A stretch of DNA of 32,081 nucleotides from Candidatus Colivivens caballi (lineage in GTDB: Bacteria; Bacteroidota; Bacteroidia; Bacteroidales; Bacteroidaceae), in NCBI GenBank assembly GCA_018065565.1, contig JAGHSZ010000127.1, positions 1-32,081 of the forward strand, given 5' to 3'. Under the pieces are notes generated by a model. That model searched no databases. It saw only the letters and a list, made by a program, of their open reading frames with translations, and was not told the DNA's origin. The position numbers and the translations under genes are program-made. Of the stretch, positions 16,223 to 24,281 are shown piece after piece (the stretch's first letter is position 1; the number at the start of each line of letters is the position of its first letter).

Positions 16223-16270
16223 AATATAGCGCTCCTTGTGCCTGTGTGTTGCACTTGGTAGCGCTATATT
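16223..16270 (-). terminator. Long hairpin between the broken hydrolase gene and pgeF
   Basis: Arms AATATAGCGCT (16223-16233) and AGCGCTATATT (16260-16270) pair perfectly. Inside, GTGC and GCAC, flanked by CC and GG, extend the stem. It lies 31 bases past the 3' end of the hydrolase gene and could end its transcript. The following U-tract is poor. Confidence 0.45.
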
Positions 16271-16301
16271 GTGACTTAGAAATGTGTTGTTGTCAGACGG
16301 C

Positions 16302-17126
16302 CTACCATCGTGAGGTGAGCCACGAGATGAAGTCGGTACTCCAGTTTTCTGTTGTGGTAGTGCCAGTTTTCTCCATCAGCGAGAATGGTCCTGTGCCGTC
16401 GCCATAGTAGTGCATTTCGGCATTCTTGCCCGCGCGTTTCCATTCAAGGAACAACTGCAAGCATCCTGCTGCTACATTTGGATGTTCTGCACGTGTCATG
16501 ATGAGCAACGGTGGTGCTGCGGCAGGGACGGTGACATCGATGAGCGACGGTCCGTAGGCTGTGGCAAGGAAATCGGGCATTTCGCCTTCTGCGGCTGTGG
16601 TTGTGGCTGCAATGGCAACGCCTCCGCCTGCTGAGAATCCAAGATAGCCCACCTTGCTTGTGTTGATGTTCCATTCGGCTGCTTTCTCACGGACGATGCG
16701 TATCGCATTCTTTGCATCGGCAGCGGCACGCATACATATCTCGGTGCTTTCTGCTGACGGCATTGGGTTGGCATTGGCATGCTGAAAACGCTCAAAACCC
16801 GTGACATCAACCATTGGAGGCATTGCCCCCTGCTGCTTGTGTTCGCTCTTGTCGAGTGTGTATTTCAGTCCGATTGCAGCAATGCCTTTCTCGTTGAGAA
16901 ATGCTGCCATGCGTTCTACATCGTCGTGCCATGACAACCAGCGAAGTGCTCCGCCCGGCAGCAGTATGACCGCTGTGCCAGTAGCCTTTTCCTTCTGTGG
17001 AAGATAGACACTGATGCTTGGTTTGTTGTCGTCTGCCCGTTCGCCTGATTAGGTGAGGGGAATGACAATCTGTGCTGACATCGACATGCAGATAAACGAT
17101 GCGATGAATGTGAATAACGCCTTCAT
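16302..17126 (-). pseudogene. Secreted alpha/beta hydrolase (esterase/xylanase-like), broken by an in-frame stop
   Basis: From the ATG at 17126 the frame encodes a signal peptide (M-K-A-L-F-T-F-I-A, ending S-A-Q) and I-V-I-P-L-T. It then meets a TAA at 17051-17049 (codon 26) and continues in the same frame to 16302 as a normal hydrolase: S-I-S-V-Y-L-P, L-L-P-G-G-A (oxyanion region) and the nucleophile elbow G-F-S-A-G-G-G (about residues 172-178). A shorter frame from 16937 lacks the first strands and the oxyanion loop. The C-terminal region reads Y-Y-G-D-G-T-G-P-F-S where active relatives usually have G-G-H-G-F, so the catalytic His seems lost too. Most likely a decaying gene; a sequencing error at one base would restore the frame but not the His. 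Confidence 0.75.
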
Positions 17127-17170
17127 TGTTTTTTTTGTTCAGGATTGTACTTGTGAAAAATGCCTGGCAG

Positions 17171-17226
17171 TGCTGCGCTTGTTGACTTGCGAAGTTGCGC
17201 TTGTTAACCAGTGAAGCAGCGCTTTT
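17171..17226. repeat. 22-bp-phased repeat array (three units, ACAAGCGCTTGT type)
   Basis: Three units have centres at 17176.5, 17198.5 and 17220.5, exactly 22 bp apart: TGCTGCGCTTGT, AGTTGCGCTTGT and AGCAGCGCTTTT. Each keeps a GCGCTTGT-like half-site. On the minus strand they read ACAAGCGCA, like the units at 7353-7453 on the plus strand. The array lies between the start of the broken hydrolase gene and the 3' end of ddh. Confidence 0.65.
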
Positions 17227-17260
17227 CGCCTTGCCCTGCTATGCGAGTGAGCGAATTGGG

Positions 17261-18178
17261 TTACACGAGGTGGCGGATGATTTCTTCCTTGTCGCCTGGC
17301 AGCATGTCAATCACTGGAATCTCAATCATGGTGTAGCATCCTGGCTGTTGGCGCATAGTGGCGCGTGCCATGTTGATGAGCACCTGTGATGTCAGTGCTG
17401 GGTTGTTGATTGTCATGTTGAACTCGAAGAGTTGGTTGTGAGTCTTGCCACTGACACCTTTGCGGACGAGGTTCACTCCGTGTCCCACATCGTTGAGGTC
17501 GTCAACGCAGTCAACCTGCTGCACATGAGTCTCGTCGTTAACGAAATATGGGTCAGCCTTGATTGCTGCTTCGATTGCTTTGAAGTCGGCTCCCTCTTCC
17601 AGTTCGACATAAACCATGCGGCGATGTATGCCTGTACCTACTGGAATGGTCATTGACAGTGCATCGCGGACTCCTGCAATGGCGCGTACTGCAACTGAAT
17701 GTCCCATTGAACGGCCTGGACCGAAGTTGGTGTAACTGATGCCTTTTGGTGCAAGGCTCTGCATGAGTGTGCGTACGATGGAGTCGCTTCCTGGGTCCCA
17801 ACCGGCACTGATGATGCTGACCGCCTTGTTCTCCTTTGCCACTGGGTCGAGGCTCTTGCGGAGGTCAACAATCTGTGTGTGTATGTCGAAACTGTCAACG
17901 GTGTTGATTCCCATTGCCAGATACTTCTTTGCGTTCTCTTCTACTTTGCGTGATGGGGTTGCGAGTATTGCAACATCCACCTTGCCGAGTTCGTTGATGT
18001 CGGTCACTGCGCGTACTCCGTCGAGCATGTACTGACCGTCGGCTGACTGTTGCAGACCTTCTACGCTGCGACGGACGATTCCTGCACATTCCATGTCGGG
18101 TGCAGTTTCTACGGCTTCAAGGGCGTACTTGCCGATGTTGCCGTAACCTACGATTGCTACTCTGATTTTCTGTTCCAT
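17261..18178 (-). CDS. ddh: meso-diaminopimelate D-dehydrogenase
   Basis: The 305-residue protein has an N-terminal Rossmann fold (V-A-I-V-G-Y-G-N-I-G, about 8-17), V-D-V-A-I-L-A-T-P-S, D-S-F-D-I-H (about 94-99), S-A-G-W-D-P-G (about 124-130), N-F-G-P-G-R-S-M-G-H-S (about 151-161) and a C-terminal N-N-P-A-L-T-S-Q. This is the Ddh family (EC 1.4.1.16), which reductively aminates tetrahydrodipicolinate to meso-diaminopimelate with NADPH and ammonia in one step. The product supplies lysine and peptidoglycan. The pathway variant is common in Bacteroidales. Length is close to the family norm (about 300-330). A 9-bp tandem repeat tract lies just upstream of the start. Confidence 0.95.
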   Translation of the reverse strand: MEQKIRVAIVGYGNIGKYALEAVETAPDMECAGIVRRSVEGLQQSADGQYMLDGVRAVTDINELGKVDVAILATPSRKVEENAKKYLAMGINTVDSFDIHTQIVDLRKSLDPVAKENKAVSIISAGWDPGSDSIVRTLMQSLAPKGISYTNFGPGRSMGHSVAVRAIAGVRDALSMTIPVGTGIHRRMVYVELEEGADFKAIEAAIKADPYFVNDETHVQQVDCVDDLNDVGHGVNLVRKGVSGKTHNQLFEFNMTINNPALTSQVLINMARATMRQQPGCYTMIEIPVIDMLPGDKEEIIRHLV

Positions 18179-18216
18179 TTTGTTATTGTGTTATTTGGGG
18201 TGATTGGGGGATGGGG

Positions 18217-18303
18217 CTCATAGGTCTAATGGGACTAATAGGACTCATAGGACTCATAGGACTAATGAGACGAATCGGTCTTATAGGACTCATAGGACTA
18301 AAA
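18217..18303. repeat. 9-bp tandem repeat tract (ATAGGACTC type)
   Basis: About nine to ten imperfect copies of a nonamer related to ATAGGACTC or ATAGGACTA run between the ddh start and the secDF terminator. Because nine is a multiple of three, the plus strand happens to read a Gly-Leu-Ile repeat, but there is no ribosome site or conserved gene. Copy number may vary between strains and could affect the ddh promoter region. Confidence 0.8.
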
Positions 18304-18307
18304 GCAA

Positions 18308-18336
18308 GAGGATGCTCCAACGAGTGGGGCATCCTC
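18308..18336 (-). terminator. Hairpin terminator downstream of secDF
   Basis: The 11-bp stem GAGGATGCTCC with GGGGCATCCTC (one T-G pair) and a 7-base loop lies 75 bases beyond the secDF stop. The minus strand continues TTGCTTTTAG, a moderate U-rich tail. Confidence 0.65.
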
Positions 18337-18411
18337 CTTCAATTTTTATGCCCCGCTGAGCGGATGGCAATTATGTTGCTTCATGCATTTATTAGTAATG
18401 CATTCGGTTGA

Positions 18412-21400
18412 TTAAGCCTGAACTGCTGCAACTTCTTTTTCTTCGCTCTCATTGATCTTGCGACCAAGTACGAGGTATGCAGTAGGAGCAGCGATGAAGA
18501 GTGAAGAGCAAGTACCGAAGATTACACCGAGTATCATTGCGAATGAGAATGAACGGATGCTGTCGCCACCGAAGATGAAGATACAGAGCAATACGATCAA
18601 TGTTGATACTGATGTGTTGATGGTACGAGCGAGAGTTGCGTTGAGTGACTGGTTGAACAGCAACTGCTTGTCGCGCTTAGGATAGAGCTTCAACTCTTCA
18701 CGGATACGGTCGAAGATTACCACCTTATCGTTGATTGAGTAACCGATGGCAGTAAGGATTGCACCGATGAATGTCTGGTCAACTTCGAGTGAGAATCCAA
18801 TCCAGCCGTAGCAGATTGAATACATACCGATGATGAGTAATGTATCGATTGTCAATGCTACGATTGCACCAACAGAGAACGCAAGGTTGCGGAAACGGAG
18901 GAGAATGTAAAGGAAGATGGCAACGAGGGCGAGGATGACTGAGATGATTGCACCGCGTGTTACATCTTCTGCGATAGATGGACCGACCTTCTGTGAACTG
19001 ATGATTGAACCACCTTCACGCTCGTCACGGTTCTTGAACTTGTCGAATGAAACAGCGTTACCGTCAATCTGACCACCTTCAACGAGTGTCTCGTAGATTA
19101 CTCGTTCGATTTCTTCGTCAACATTCTGATTGTTTTCTTCAATGCGGTAGTTGGTTGTCACGCGTACCATTGTGCCTTCAGTACCGAGGGCAAGTACATG
19201 AACAGTTGCCTTGTCAACTTCTTCGTTTGATGCAACGAGGCTCTGGAACTTATTGTCGAGGTTCTGTTCGATGGCAAGACGGTCAACTGGCTGAACGAAC
19301 TCAATCTTGTAGTTGCGTCCACCTGTGAAGTCGATTGACTGGCTGAGACCGCGTATTGCAAATGAGATGAGGCAGATGATGACTGCTGCACCGAAGATGG
19401 TGAATGACTTCTTGTAAGCGCTCATGAACTTGTACTTGGTTCCCTGCATCATGTTCTTAGAGAATGGTGTAGTGAACTTGAGGTCGAGCCACTTGTCACG
19501 GTTGAGGAAGTGTTCGTAGCAGATACGAGTCAACCATACTGCTGTGAAGAATGAGCAGACGATACCGATGATGAGGGTTGTTGCGAATCCCTTGATTGGG
19601 CCTGTACCGAAGTAGAAGAGGATGACACCTGTGATGATTGATGTGAGGTTAGAGTCGAAAATTGCAGAGAATGCATTGCTGTAACCTGCTGCAACTGCGT
19701 TCTTGATGTTCTTGCCAGCCTTCATTTCTTCCTTTGTACGCTCGTAGATAAGCACATTGGCATCGACTGCCATACCGAGTGTGAGCACCATACCGGCGAT
19801 ACCTGACATTGTGAGGGCAGCCTTGAGTGATGTGAGGATACCGAGTGTGAAGAAGAAGTTGAGGAGGAGGGCGCAGTTAGCAACCATACCTTCGCGGAAT
19901 CCGTACATGAGGCACATGTAAACCATCAGTACGATGAATGCGATGATGAATGAAATGAAACCTGCCTTGATTGATTCAGCACCGAGTGATGGACCTACGA
20001 TGTCTTCCTGTACAATCTGTGTTGGAGCAGGCATCTTACCTGAGTTGAGGACATTTGCAAGGTCGTTGGTGTCGTCAGTTGTGAAGCTACCGCTGATCTG
20101 AGTGCTACCGCCGTCAATCTTGTTCATTACATTAGGTGCGCTGTAAACGAGGTTATCGAGTACGATGGCAACGCAGTGGTTAACATTTGCTTCTGTGAGT
20201 GAAGCCCACTTGCGTGAACCTTCTGGGTTCATCTTCATGCTTACGATTGGGTTACCAAACTGGTCGAAGTCGCTCTTTGCGTCAGTTACGACTTCACCCT
20301 CGATTGGAGCACGGCCGTTCTTGCCAGTAGTGCGGATTGCATAGAGGTCGAAGAGCTTGCCTGTCTTGTCGCGGTCGTCAGCCTTGACACCCCACTTGAG
20401 ACTGAGGTTTGCTGGGAAGATCTGCTTTGCGAGTTCGCTCTGGAGCATTGCGTTGATTTCTGCTGTATCGGATGCGAGTGCAACTGCTACGAGACAACCA
20501 CGGTCAGCATTGATTGGGCTGAGAACTGCGAAGAGTGGGCCGTATTCAGCAACACGCTTTGCCTTGTCTTCCTTTGTGTTTGCCTTTGCAGTGACATCTT
20601 CCTTTGATACCTGTGCAAGGATGTTCTTTTCTTCTGTCTTTGCAGAGTCGTTTTCTGCAACGAGAGTTGAGTCAGCACCTTCTTCAGCAACTGCTGTTGT
20701 GTCAGGTTCTTCTGTTTCAATCTGGCCGTTCTTGAGTGCTGTGTTGAGCTGTGAGAGCAGTGGTGTAACGACTGGTGCGTCGTAAGTCTCCCAGAATTCG
20801 AGGTTTGCACTACCCTGAAGGAGTTTACGGACACGCTCAGGCTCCTTGATACCAGGGAGCTCGACCATGATACGACCTGACTGACCTTCAACCTTCTGGA
20901 TGTTTGGCTGTACAACACCGAAGCGGTCGATACGGGTACGGAGTACGAGGAATGCGTTGTCAACTGCGTCGCCAACTTCCTTGCGGAGTACCTTCTCGAC
21001 TTCGTTGTCTGAGCTTGAAGGGGTTACCTTGCCATCCAACTGAAGGGTTGCAAAGAACTGTGCCAGACGACCGTCTGGGTTGTTCTTCTTAAAGGCTTTG
21101 ATAAACAGTGAGATAAAGTCGTCCTGACTTTCGACAGCCTGTTCGCGTGCTTCTTCGATTGACTTCACGAAAACAGAGTCAGTGCTGTGGTTGGCTAATG
21201 CCTTTACTACTTCTGGAACAGAAACTTCGAGCATGACATTCATACCACCTTTAAGGTCGAGACCAAGACCGATTGCAGTTTCGCGGCACTGCTTAAGGTC
21301 GTAGTTGCCAAGGTAGAACTTGTTCGTGCTGAGCGAGTCCAGATAGAGTTCTGCTTCTTCTTCACTCATTTGAGCTGCTTTGTTCTCGTGGTAGTTTGTA

Positions 21401-21480
21401 ACTACTGAGAATGACAAGTAGAAGATGCAGATAAGTGCTAGCGCAATGGCTAAGAACTTAACGAATCCTTTGTTTTGCAT
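18412..21480 (-). CDS. secDF: Protein translocase subunit SecDF (fused SecD-SecF)
   Basis: The 1022-residue protein fuses SecD and SecF, both of which drive late steps of Sec protein export with the proton motive force. The SecD half has an N-terminal helix (about 8-28), the L-G-L-D-L-K-G-G-M motif (about 70-80), a large periplasmic P1 region with an acidic Glu/Thr/Ala-rich insert (about 250-310), and six helices from about 500 to 670. The SecF half starts near 680 and contains I-D-F-T-G-G-R-N-Y and the second set of helices. It includes G-Y-S-I-N-D-K-V-V-I-F-D-R-I-R-E, a hallmark of the family. Single-chain SecDF of about 1000 residues is usual in Bacteroidota. The gene has its own promoter, a roughly 175-base leader and a terminator. 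Confidence 0.97.
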   Translation of the reverse strand: MQNKGFVKFLAIALALICIFYLSFSVVTNYHENKAAQMSEEEAELYLDSLSTNKFYLGNYDLKQCRETAIGLGLDLKGGMNVMLEVSVPEVVKALANHSTDSVFVKSIEEAREQAVESQDDFISLFIKAFKKNNPDGRLAQFFATLQLDGKVTPSSSDNEVEKVLRKEVGDAVDNAFLVLRTRIDRFGVVQPNIQKVEGQSGRIMVELPGIKEPERVRKLLQGSANLEFWETYDAPVVTPLLSQLNTALKNGQIETEEPDTTAVAEEGADSTLVAENDSAKTEEKNILAQVSKEDVTAKANTKEDKAKRVAEYGPLFAVLSPINADRGCLVAVALASDTAEINAMLQSELAKQIFPANLSLKWGVKADDRDKTGKLFDLYAIRTTGKNGRAPIEGEVVTDAKSDFDQFGNPIVSMKMNPEGSRKWASLTEANVNHCVAIVLDNLVYSAPNVMNKIDGGSTQISGSFTTDDTNDLANVLNSGKMPAPTQIVQEDIVGPSLGAESIKAGFISFIIAFIVLMVYMCLMYGFREGMVANCALLLNFFFTLGILTSLKAALTMSGIAGMVLTLGMAVDANVLIYERTKEEMKAGKNIKNAVAAGYSNAFSAIFDSNLTSIITGVILFYFGTGPIKGFATTLIIGIVCSFFTAVWLTRICYEHFLNRDKWLDLKFTTPFSKNMMQGTKYKFMSAYKKSFTIFGAAVIICLISFAIRGLSQSIDFTGGRNYKIEFVQPVDRLAIEQNLDNKFQSLVASNEEVDKATVHVLALGTEGTMVRVTTNYRIEENNQNVDEEIERVIYETLVEGGQIDGNAVSFDKFKNRDEREGGSIISSQKVGPSIAEDVTRGAIISVILALVAIFLYILLRFRNLAFSVGAIVALTIDTLLIIGMYSICYGWIGFSLEVDQTFIGAILTAIGYSINDKVVIFDRIREELKLYPKRDKQLLFNQSLNATLARTINTSVSTLIVLLCIFIFGGDSIRSFSFAMILGVIFGTCSSLFIAAPTAYLVLGRKINESEEKEVAAVQA

Positions 21481-21655
21481 TGTTTTGAATTGATTTAGTT
21501 ATTGATTTTTTGTTTATTGTTGACTTGGTTAAGGTCATGCCGGGTATGCCCCGACATTGTTGCTTTCGGTCGCTGCATATGCCGTTTTATGGGCTTGCAT
21601 AGGTGCAATTATGCACCATAACCACCTAAGTCTGCACGGTGTGCACACTTATTAA
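21481..21655 (-). promoter_or_regulatory. Long, possibly structured 5' leader of secDF
   Basis: Between the predicted start of transcription (about 21655) and the ATG at 21480 the leader contains several short hairpins: GGTGCA/TGCACC (21602-21617), TGCAC/GTGCA (21633-21645) and CGGG/CCCG near 21540-21555. No known riboswitch consensus was recognised. A regulatory leader is possible but not shown. Confidence 0.35.
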
Positions 21656-21661
21656 AGTTTG

Positions 21662-21693
21662 CAAAGATAATGTTTTTTTCTGAATTAATGCAA
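21662..21693 (-). promoter_or_regulatory. Promoter of secDF
   Basis: The minus strand has TTG (21693-21691), 21 bases, then TATCTTTG (21669-21662), a good TAnnTTTG box. It overlaps the last codons of the EEP-fold gene upstream, so secDF has an independent start. Confidence 0.65.
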
Positions 21694-22785
21694 CTCTAAG
21701 TAACAAAAAATAGGGTAATGGTCGCTTTCTTTGATGGAATTGTCCACTTTTGCTCTGTAAGGCGTGATGTTTTTTGAGATAAGTATGTTGTCAATTCGGA
21801 AATACATGTGGTTCTGGTTGAAACTTACGCCTGGTCCGTTGCCTGATTCTGTGTATGCGTCGTCGAGGTTTTCGCTCAACTTGCTGTGTACATACGAAAC
21901 GGGTGAGTCGTTGAAGTCGCCGCACACGATGGTGTATGGCGAAGTGACTTCACTGATGTACTGTGCAAGTGTGTCGGCTTGCAGGCTGCGGGTCACTGTG
22001 GCGCGTTCGATTTTGTCGGTGAGTGTCAGCACGGCTGCATCCCACACCTCGCCGTTTGCGAGTGTGTCAGTGTGCTCTTTTCTGCCCGCAGCTTCGCGTA
22101 CCATGTCGCTGTATGTGTTCCGTTCTATCTTCGACAGGTGGTATGATTCGAGGTGGTTGTTGAAGATGGTGATGGTGTCGCCTTTCTCGCTGAGCAACTT
22201 CACGATACAGCTGCTGTTAGTTGATTCTCCATACTTGATGGCCTGGCTGCCCACGATTGGCAGTCGGGAAATGGTGATGAGCTGGGCATCCTTGGCATCA
22301 GGCCTGACGATGTAAGGATACTTTTCCTTGAATGCTTCCTGCAATTTGTCGAATGGAATGTAGTATGCCTCTTGCAGGCAGATGATGTCGGCATCGCTGT
22401 CGAGCAGGTATCTGACGATGGCATTCTTGTCGCAGTCCTTCTCTTTATTGCCGAATCCCATGACATTGTATGACACGAATTTCAGTGCTGTCGAAGGTGT
22501 GTCCTTCTGGAAAAGGTTGATGGGGCAATAGTCGCGTATTGGCGAGAAACAAATGATGAACGACACGATGCTTATCAGTGTCCAGAACTTCTTGATGAAA
22601 AACCACACCACGATGAATGCCGCATTGGCTATGATGGTGAATGGCAGCAGCATACCTAAATATGAACAATTGGGGTATTCTGCTGGATGTATGGTAGGTG
22701 AGAAGGCACAAGTCAGCATTGCGATGGCTGCAATGAGGTTGGCTGCAATGATGATGGTGCGGATGGTCGTTTTGATGAGTGCCAT
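21685..22785 (-). CDS. Membrane-anchored endonuclease/exonuclease/phosphatase family protein
   Basis: The 366-residue protein has three hydrophobic helices at the N-terminus (about residues 8-28, 42-62 and 66-80), followed by an EEP-fold domain (about 100-366). Metal and catalytic residues are visible: Asn107 in S-Y-N-V-M, Glu139 in C-L-Q-E-A, His211 in N-N-H-L-E-S, Asp290 and Asn292 in G-D-F-N-D, and Asp355-His356 in S-D-H-Y-P. Such proteins hydrolyse phosphodiester or phosphomonoester bonds in nucleic acids, inositol phosphates or lipids. The topology places the domain on one face of the inner membrane; the substrate is unknown. It is 9 bases downstream of the rhomboid gene and probably co-transcribed with it. 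Confidence 0.9.
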   Translation of the reverse strand: MALIKTTIRTIIIAANLIAAIAMLTCAFSPTIHPAEYPNCSYLGMLLPFTIIANAAFIVVWFFIKKFWTLISIVSFIICFSPIRDYCPINLFQKDTPSTALKFVSYNVMGFGNKEKDCDKNAIVRYLLDSDADIICLQEAYYIPFDKLQEAFKEKYPYIVRPDAKDAQLITISRLPIVGSQAIKYGESTNSSCIVKLLSEKGDTITIFNNHLESYHLSKIERNTYSDMVREAAGRKEHTDTLANGEVWDAAVLTLTDKIERATVTRSLQADTLAQYISEVTSPYTIVCGDFNDSPVSYVHSKLSENLDDAYTESGNGPGVSFNQNHMYFRIDNILISKNITPYRAKVDNSIKESDHYPIFCYLELH

Positions 22786-22794
22786 TGTCGTGTC

Positions 22795-23652
22795 TTATTT
22801 TTTTGAACCTGCGTCGAACAGTTTGATTTTTTCTTCCTCGGTCAGGCTGGTATAGCCCGACTGGCGCACCTTGTCGAGGATGCGGTCGATTTCTGCGTTT
22901 GCTTGTTGGCGTTCAGCATTGTAGTCATAGTCGCGTTCACGCTCGGTTCTGCTGTAATTGGTGGCTGCTTTCTCCTCGCGGTTGTATTCCACCTTGATGT
23001 CGGGGCGTGTTGACGAACTCGACTTACCAAATCCCCATCCACTGCCGGTGCTGCCAGTGTAGTATGAACTTTGGCGTTGCTGGCGTTTTTTCCACCACAT
23101 TATATATATAAAGCCGAAGAGCATGCCACCGAGGTGTGCAAAGTGGGCAACTCCGTCGGCCATGGTCAGCCCTTCAAATATCTCGATGACGGCATAACCC
23201 ATGACAAAGTACTTCGCCTTGATTGGGAACGGGATAGGAATGATGAACATACGCTCGTCAGGGTAGAGCATACCAAATGCCAACAGCACTCCGTAGATGG
23301 CTCCGCTGGCTCCGACTGTCATGGCAAACGGACTGATGAGACCTGCCATCTGGCCGATTTCCTGCACCAGCGCTGCTCCGATTCCGCATATTAGGTAGTA
23401 GATGACGAACTGCCGTGTACCCCATGCCTGTTCGATGATTCGCCCGAACATCCAAAGCGCAAACATGTTGAAGAAAAGGTGCATGACGCCGCCGTGCATG
23501 AACATATATGTCAGTGGCTGGAAAATGTGGAACTTGTGCTCTGGGCTGAATATGTAGTAAAGTCCACAGATGTCGTCAATCGGCATGACGAGACATACGA
23601 TGTATGCTACAATATTAATAATGAGTAGATATTTAACTGCTTTTGTCATCAT
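22795..23652 (-). CDS. Rhomboid family intramembrane serine protease
   Basis: The 285-residue protein has about six membrane helices. It keeps H-x-x-x-N (His58, Asn62) in helix 2, the catalytic serine in V-G-A-S-G-A (Ser116), and the catalytic histidine in F-A-H-L-G-G (His173), so it should be active. A cytoplasmic tail (about 195-285) is rich in Ser, Gly, Arg and Tyr and ends in a Glu/Lys helix that recurs in Bacteroidota rhomboids. Rhomboids cut membrane proteins near or within the bilayer; substrates here are unknown. The start M-M-T-K could be either Met. It is divergent from the HU gene on the opposite strand. Confidence 0.93.
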   Translation of the reverse strand: MMTKAVKYLLIINIVAYIVCLVMPIDDICGLYYIFSPEHKFHIFQPLTYMFMHGGVMHLFFNMFALWMFGRIIEQAWGTRQFVIYYLICGIGAALVQEIGQMAGLISPFAMTVGASGAIYGVLLAFGMLYPDERMFIIPIPFPIKAKYFVMGYAVIEIFEGLTMADGVAHFAHLGGMLFGFIYIMWWKKRQQRQSSYYTGSTGSGWGFGKSSSSTRPDIKVEYNREEKAATNYSRTERERDYDYNAERQQANAEIDRILDKVRQSGYTSLTEEEKIKLFDAGSKK

Positions 23653-23772
23653 AGTTTTTCAGTGCTTAATTTGTTTGAGGTGCAAAATTACCTAAAATCT
23701 TCAATAAAACTATAAAACAACTGCTTAAAAGATGATTTTTTAGTGGTTTTTCACATTTTTTTTCGTATTTTG

Positions 23773-23803
23773 TTTGTCTATTGCAAAATAACCTATATAT
23801 TTG
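23773..23803 (+). promoter_or_regulatory. Promoter of the HU gene
   Basis: TTTG (23773-23776), 19 bases, then TATATTTG (23796-23803) matches the Bacteroidota consensus closely. The expected start near 23810 leaves a leader of about 90 bases before the HU ATG at 23901. Confidence 0.8.
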
Positions 23804-23900
23804 CGCTGTAAATCCTACAAAAAGTCTGCACTTTTATATATTGGGACCATACTTAATCAATTAACAATAGTGTTAACAACTTTAATTTTAAGATCTAATT

Positions 23901-24173
23901 ATGAACAAAGGTGAATTCGTAAAGGCTGTTGCCGAGAAGGCTGGTCTGACTCAGGTTGATGCTAAGAAGGCAGTTGACGCAGCTGTTGCTGTTGTAACAG
24001 AAGCATTGAAGGCTGGCGACAAGGTTGCCCTCGTTGGTTTTGGTACTTTCGCTGTTGCTGAAAAGGCTGCTCGTAAGGGAATCAACCCTACAACTAAGAA
24101 GCAGATTACAATTGCAGCAAAGAAGGTTGCTAAGTTCAAGGCAGGTGCTGAACTTGCTGAGGCTGTTAAGTAA
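23901..24173 (+). CDS. HU family DNA-binding protein
   Basis: This 90-residue protein is a typical HU/IHF: it begins M-N-K-G-E-F-V-K-A-V, has the dimer core G-D-K-V-A-L-V-G-F-G-T-F (about 38-49), the DNA-binding arm with R-K-G-I-N-P-T-T-K-K (about 58-67) and the C-terminal helix with F-K-A-G-A-E-L. HU dimers bend and compact DNA and assist replication and recombination. Lysine- and alanine-rich composition and strong promoter and terminator signals suggest high expression. The gene is monocistronic. Confidence 0.97.
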   Translation: MNKGEFVKAVAEKAGLTQVDAKKAVDAAVAVVTEALKAGDKVALVGFGTFAVAEKAARKGINPTTKKQITIAAKKVAKFKAGAELAEAVK

Positions 24174-24197
24174 GTAAAATTACTGGACACGAACAGT

Positions 24198-24231
24198 AAA
24201 GGTCGTACTCATCGTGAGTGCGGCCTTTTTT
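24198..24231 (+). terminator. Rho-independent terminator of the HU gene
   Basis: The 13-bp stem AAAGGTCGTACTC with GAGTGCGGCCTTT (two G-T pairs), loop ATCGT, then a run of T. It lies 24 bases past the HU stop. Confidence 0.9.
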
Positions 24232-24281
24232 GCATCTGTGGCATCGTGTAAAATCCGATATTTGTGGCTCGTTGAAAAAGA

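Noticed and set aside
18211..18411. Gly-Leu-Ile repeat protein on the plus strand
   Set aside because: It is an artefact of a 9-bp tandem repeat. It has no family resemblance, no ribosome site, and it runs through the secDF terminator.
21481..21655. SRP (4.5S) or other known RNA in the secDF leader
   Set aside because: The conserved SRP loop sequences are absent and the stems are short and scattered.
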